Assembly (NCBI GenBank): GCA_024684065.1
Contig: JAIKXO010000322.1
Span: 1-7,073 of the forward strand
Source of the DNA: Lachnospiraceae bacterium
GTDB lineage: Bacteria > Bacillota_A > Clostridia > Lachnospirales > Lachnospiraceae
Length of the DNA: 7,073 nucleotides
Direction of reading: 5' to 3'
Shown here: positions 4,594 through 7,073 of the stretch, piece after piece
Position numbering within the stretch: position 1 is the stretch's first letter
Layout: every line of letters starts with the position of its first letter
Program-made: the position numbers and the translations under genes
The notes under the pieces: generated by a model
What the model saw: only the letters and a program-made list of their open reading frames with translations
Told to the model about the DNA's origin: nothing
Databases searched by the model: none

Positions 4594-6501
4594 TCACTCA
4601 ATAAACTGATCGACAAGGTTCTCAAAATAGGCCCTGGCTTCCTCAAATGTAGCGGGATCGGAAGGGTCAACCCCGGCGATCTTAAGAAGCTCCCCGGGAG
4701 CTGCCGAAGATCCGGCTTTTAAATACTCCAGGTAGGCTTCCTTTGTCTCATCATCCTCCAGAGCCTTATTGCAGATGGCAGTAGCAAAGGTCAGTGAATT
4801 GGCATACTTGTATAGATAATAGCCGTAGTACAGGTGAGGCATCCTTGCCCAGTCACCGCCGAGATAAGGCTCAACCAGAAGATCCTCCCCATACATGTTC
4901 TTTAGAAGCTCATAGAATTTTTCATTCATTACATCCGCGGAAAGCCCGTTCCCCGATTCTATCGTTTTATAACAGTAATCCTCAAACTCCGCGAGCACAC
5001 ACGCCCATATCACGTTATTAAAGAACAGTGTTATTTCGTTCGCGATCCAGTATTTCTTTTCTTTTTCATCCGATGCATTATCTATGAGATATTTATTAAA
5101 GATCAGCTCATTGGCAGTCGAGGCGACCTCATGATTGAATATTCCAGGCGAGTTGCTGTAAAAATTCTGGTTTTCCTCTGAAAACGCGCCATAAACAGCA
5201 TGTCCCATTTCATGCACTATTGTGCTGGTATAATTCATGTTTCCATCGAAGTTAAACATCACAAAGGGCAATGTCTCATTGCCGCAAAGCTCCATATAGG
5301 CCCCTGCCTCCTTTGTATCCGAGGGATATACATCCACATGTCCGCTTGTGATGATCCTGTCAAACTGACCCAGATACTCGTCCCCCCAGAATTTTACCGC
5401 TTCTCTTCCGAGCTTCACGCAATCCTCATAGGACATCTCAGGCGCCTCATAGTCATTAAACGGTACATAAATATCATAACTGCCCATTTCCTCAAGGCCC
5501 AGGAGCTCCTTTTTAGCCGCTAAATACTCATGAAACTCAGGCAGCAGCGAATGGCTGAACTCGATGATCTGATAGAACAACTGTGGATCCACATCATCCT
5601 TATCAGCGATATACTCAAGGGTACTGTCGTATCCATGGATCTGTGCCTCAGCCCAGTTCCGCTTCATTTCTCCGGCAAGCAGCTCCGCATAGGTATTCAG
5701 ATAGGGCTCTCTTCTGGTTCCTCTAAGCATATTTGCTTCTCTTCTGAAGGCATGATCGTACTCTGAGCTGTTAACGATATTGGAATATGCTGCATCCGTA
5801 AGCGCCCCTGTTGTCCCGTCGGGATAGGTGATCTCCGGAACTTTGTTCTCAACAGTATCAAATACAAGATACGCATTCATGGCCTGATCCGCAGCCTGAT
5901 CATAAAGGGTCTCTGCCCGCTTTAATTCCTCAGAGAGCGGAACTCTGTCCGGATCGACATATATATGATAATGATAGGCGTAAGGCTTAAGTCTCTCATC
6001 GGAGAATATCTTCTCCCTCTCGGAAAGGGGAAGGGCCATGATCTCAGGCTCTATAAAGGCTTCAGCCATCTTAAAGGCGGAGCCGGCATCCTCAAAACGC
6101 GCCATTGCCTGCTTTGCCCAGGGATCCGATGCATCAAGGGATCTCAGAAATTCTGTATACATTTCTGCCCTGTTGTGTATAGATTTAAGCTTAAGGATTT
6201 CCTCATCCTCGGTGAGCGCAAGAACAGCCTCCGCATTGTCAAGCGTCCCTCTGTATTTCTCCATGTACGATGCGTGCTCCGATAAATAATCCATATCGGC
6301 ATTAAAAGCATCCTCATCGGCGTAAAGCTCTGTCAGATCCCATTTTACGGGAAGCGGGCCCAAAAGCTCTTCTTCCGCAGACGGAGAATCCTGTTCTTTC
6401 TCCGCCGCCATGACACGGCAGGCGTAAGTTTCCGAAAAGCTTCCCGTTATCAGAACTGCGCCGGCGACCAGTGCCGCCATTATCCTTTTCATCTTTCTCA
6501 T
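4594..6501 (-). CDS. pepF: Secreted oligoendopeptidase F-like zinc metallopeptidase (family M3B)
   Basis: This encodes 635 residues. After a signal peptide (MRKMKRIMAALVAGAVLITG; likely cleavage near VMA|AEKE) the protein follows the PepF layout: VKWDLTELYADED near residue 53, a long helical N-terminal half, then the catalytic domain with VHEMGHAVYG (zinc ligands H430 and H434, general base E431), the third ligand in NHEVASTANE (E458), and the substrate-binding stretch RMPHLYYGYYLYKYA near residue 553. Length and motif spacing match PepF (H430 to E458 is 28 residues). M3B enzymes trim short peptides and are normally cytoplasmic, so an exported version points to digestion of peptides outside the cell. 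An in-frame ATG at 6567 would put 22 charged residues before the signal peptide. The ATG at 6501 with GAGGGTGG just upstream is preferred, although a strong AAGGAG at 6582-6587 lies 14 bases before the ATG at 6567. Confidence 0.88.
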   Translation of the reverse strand: MRKMKRIMAALVAGAVLITGSFSETYACRVMAAEKEQDSPSAEEELLGPLPVKWDLTELYADEDAFNADMDYLSEHASYMEKYRGTLDNAEAVLALTEDEEILKLKSIHNRAEMYTEFLRSLDASDPWAKQAMARFEDAGSAFKMAEAFIEPEIMALPLSEREKIFSDERLKPYAYHYHIYVDPDRVPLSEELKRAETLYDQAADQAMNAYLVFDTVENKVPEITYPDGTTGALTDAAYSNIVNSSEYDHAFRREANMLRGTRREPYLNTYAELLAGEMKRNWAEAQIHGYDSTLEYIADKDDVDPQLFYQIIEFSHSLLPEFHEYLAAKKELLGLEEMGSYDIYVPFNDYEAPEMSYEDCVKLGREAVKFWGDEYLGQFDRIITSGHVDVYPSDTKEAGAYMELCGNETLPFVMFNFDGNMNYTSTIVHEMGHAVYGAFSEENQNFYSNSPGIFNHEVASTANELIFNKYLIDNASDEKEKKYWIANEITLFFNNVIWACVLAEFEDYCYKTIESGNGLSADVMNEKFYELLKNMYGEDLLVEPYLGGDWARMPHLYYGYYLYKYANSLTFATAICNKALEDDETKEAYLEYLKAGSSAAPGELLKIAGVDPSDPATFEEARAYFENLVDQFIE

Positions 6502-6592
6502 TCTTCCACCCTCAATTTTATAAATCTCTCTTATCCTGTTGATGTTTCCCTGTCCATACTTTACCATGTCCCGGGTTTTTACTCCTTAAGCA

Positions 6593-6745
6593 TTAATCCT
6601 GAATGATCAGGTTTTCGCAATTTCCATATGAACCATCATAACAGATATAGCCATAATTAGCTATTGAATTCAGCGGTTTGTAAAAAGGATCATTTATGTG
6701 CTTTTCATTCAGTTCTCCAACAACCTCCTCAGTATCTGCTCCCGG
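6593..6745 (-). pseudogene. Unidentified C-terminal remnant without a start codon
   Basis: This open stretch of 50 codons has no ATG or GTG and ends at TAA (6593-6595). It reads GELNEKHINDPFYKPLNSIA and then NYGYICYDGSYGNCENLIIQ. The second part looks protein-like (Tyr, Gly, Asn and two Cys) rather than random. It overlaps the end of the ATPase remnant in another frame, so any real coding part probably begins near 6708. I do not recognise the family. It may be the end of a lost gene, or chance. Confidence 0.25.
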
Positions 6746-6858
6746 TTATTTATAAACATCTCCGTCACCTGATAGCTGTCTGTTTCCTCATAGGTACACG
6801 GATGTATCTCTCCATCATCAAAGCTTAAGATCTCCGCACCGGGTATCCCTGTCACCGG
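6709..6858 (-). pseudogene. C-terminal remnant of an AAA-family ATPase (COG3910-like)
   Basis: The frame is open for 49 codons between in-frame stops (TAG-TGA just upstream, TGA at 6709-6711). From PGAEILSFDDGEIHPCTYEE through DSYQVTEMFINNREQILRRL to LEN it matches the usual C-terminus of small ABC-type AAA ATPases: the 'AYP.A.I..FD...I....YEET..YQVT..F..N.E..L..L' pattern that follows the D-loop/H-loop region. The Walker A, signature and Walker B motifs are absent, and stops lie directly before the fragment, so it cannot work. It sits between the methyltransferase end and the peptidase gene. The family call is from recall of the tail pattern. Confidence 0.5.
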
Positions 6859-6890
6859 TCACTACATCGTTACGAACTATTTCTGCAGGC

Positions 6891-7073
6891 TCAATACTTA
6901 TTTTTCTTCAGGATTATATTCAACCACTTCTTATCACTCCTGCCCGGGCGGACATCGGAAGACACCCACTCTTCCGTAATCGTGATCTCATGAAATTCCT
7001 CAATAAATCCGTGAAATGTTTCCTGTGTAAAATCAGTAAAGTATCTGTCGTTTCGATACCCTTCAAAGTTACC
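6891..7073 (-). CDS. Class I SAM-dependent methyltransferase, C-terminal part (5' end beyond window)
   Basis: Sixty residues are visible, open to the right edge and ending with TGA (6891-6893). GNFEGYRNDRYFTDFTQETF, then TITEEWVSSDVRPGRSDKKW and LNIILKKNKY resembles the C-terminal segment of small class I methyltransferases: a 'yf..y..e.f' helix, a beta strand, 'DVRPGR...KWLNIILKK' and stop. The SAM-binding GxGxG motif would lie outside the window. The substrate cannot be inferred. No terminator hairpin is seen in the 32 bases between its stop and the ATPase remnant. Confidence 0.62.
   Translation of the reverse strand, partial: GNFEGYRNDRYFTDFTQETFHGFIEEFHEITITEEWVSSDVRPGRSDKKWLNIILKKNKY

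Noticed and set aside
6502..6567. Longer start of the peptidase at 6567.
   Set aside because: It would place 22 mostly charged residues before a canonical signal peptide, and its AAGGAG is 14 bases away, too far for normal initiation. It is kept only as an alternative.

Overview
The window looks like a chromosomal segment of a Gram-positive clostridial bacterium, most probably a gut or rumen Lachnospiraceae. The reasons are strong AGGAGG-type ribosome binding sites, moderate GC, a C22-type lipoprotein, a secreted ComEC-like hydrolase with an Ada-like zinc tail, a WYL regulator and a Phd/ParE toxin-antitoxin module of familiar clostridial type. The genus cannot be fixed from the sequence alone.

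Layout, left to right. Bases 2-244 (+) are the 3' end of an IS630-family transposase, the only plus-strand gene. An intergenic stretch with two inverted repeats follows. All other genes lie on the minus strand: a secreted metallo-beta-lactamase-fold protein with a C-terminal Cys/His zinc-binding module (409-1566); the remnant of a WYL-family regulator that has lost its middle (1662-1930); a 63-residue Cys-rich basic protein whose start codon lies in a perfect 18-bp palindrome (2038-2229); an intrinsic terminator (about 2261-2291); a 13-codon peptide ORF; a 427-residue lipoprotein of no recognised family (2433-3716); three consecutive hairpins (3791-3866); a ParE-like toxin gene with an in-frame ochre stop (3905-4222) behind an intact Phd/YefM antitoxin (4225-4503); a secreted M3B oligoendopeptidase F-like peptidase (4594-6501); remnants of an AAA ATPase and an unidentified protein (6593-6858); and the C-terminus of a SAM-dependent methyltransferase running off the right edge (6891-7073).

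The genes do not form one obvious pathway. Three encode exported proteins (hydrolase, lipoprotein, peptidase), each apparently its own transcription unit. Between them lie an IS end, a deleted regulator, a broken toxin and ATPase scraps, which is what a decaying accessory region looks like. I found no convincing new multi-gene system. The best leads are the antitoxin with a disabled toxin, the palindrome over the start of the Cys-rich gene, the triple hairpin and the secreted MBL plus Ada-like zinc architecture.
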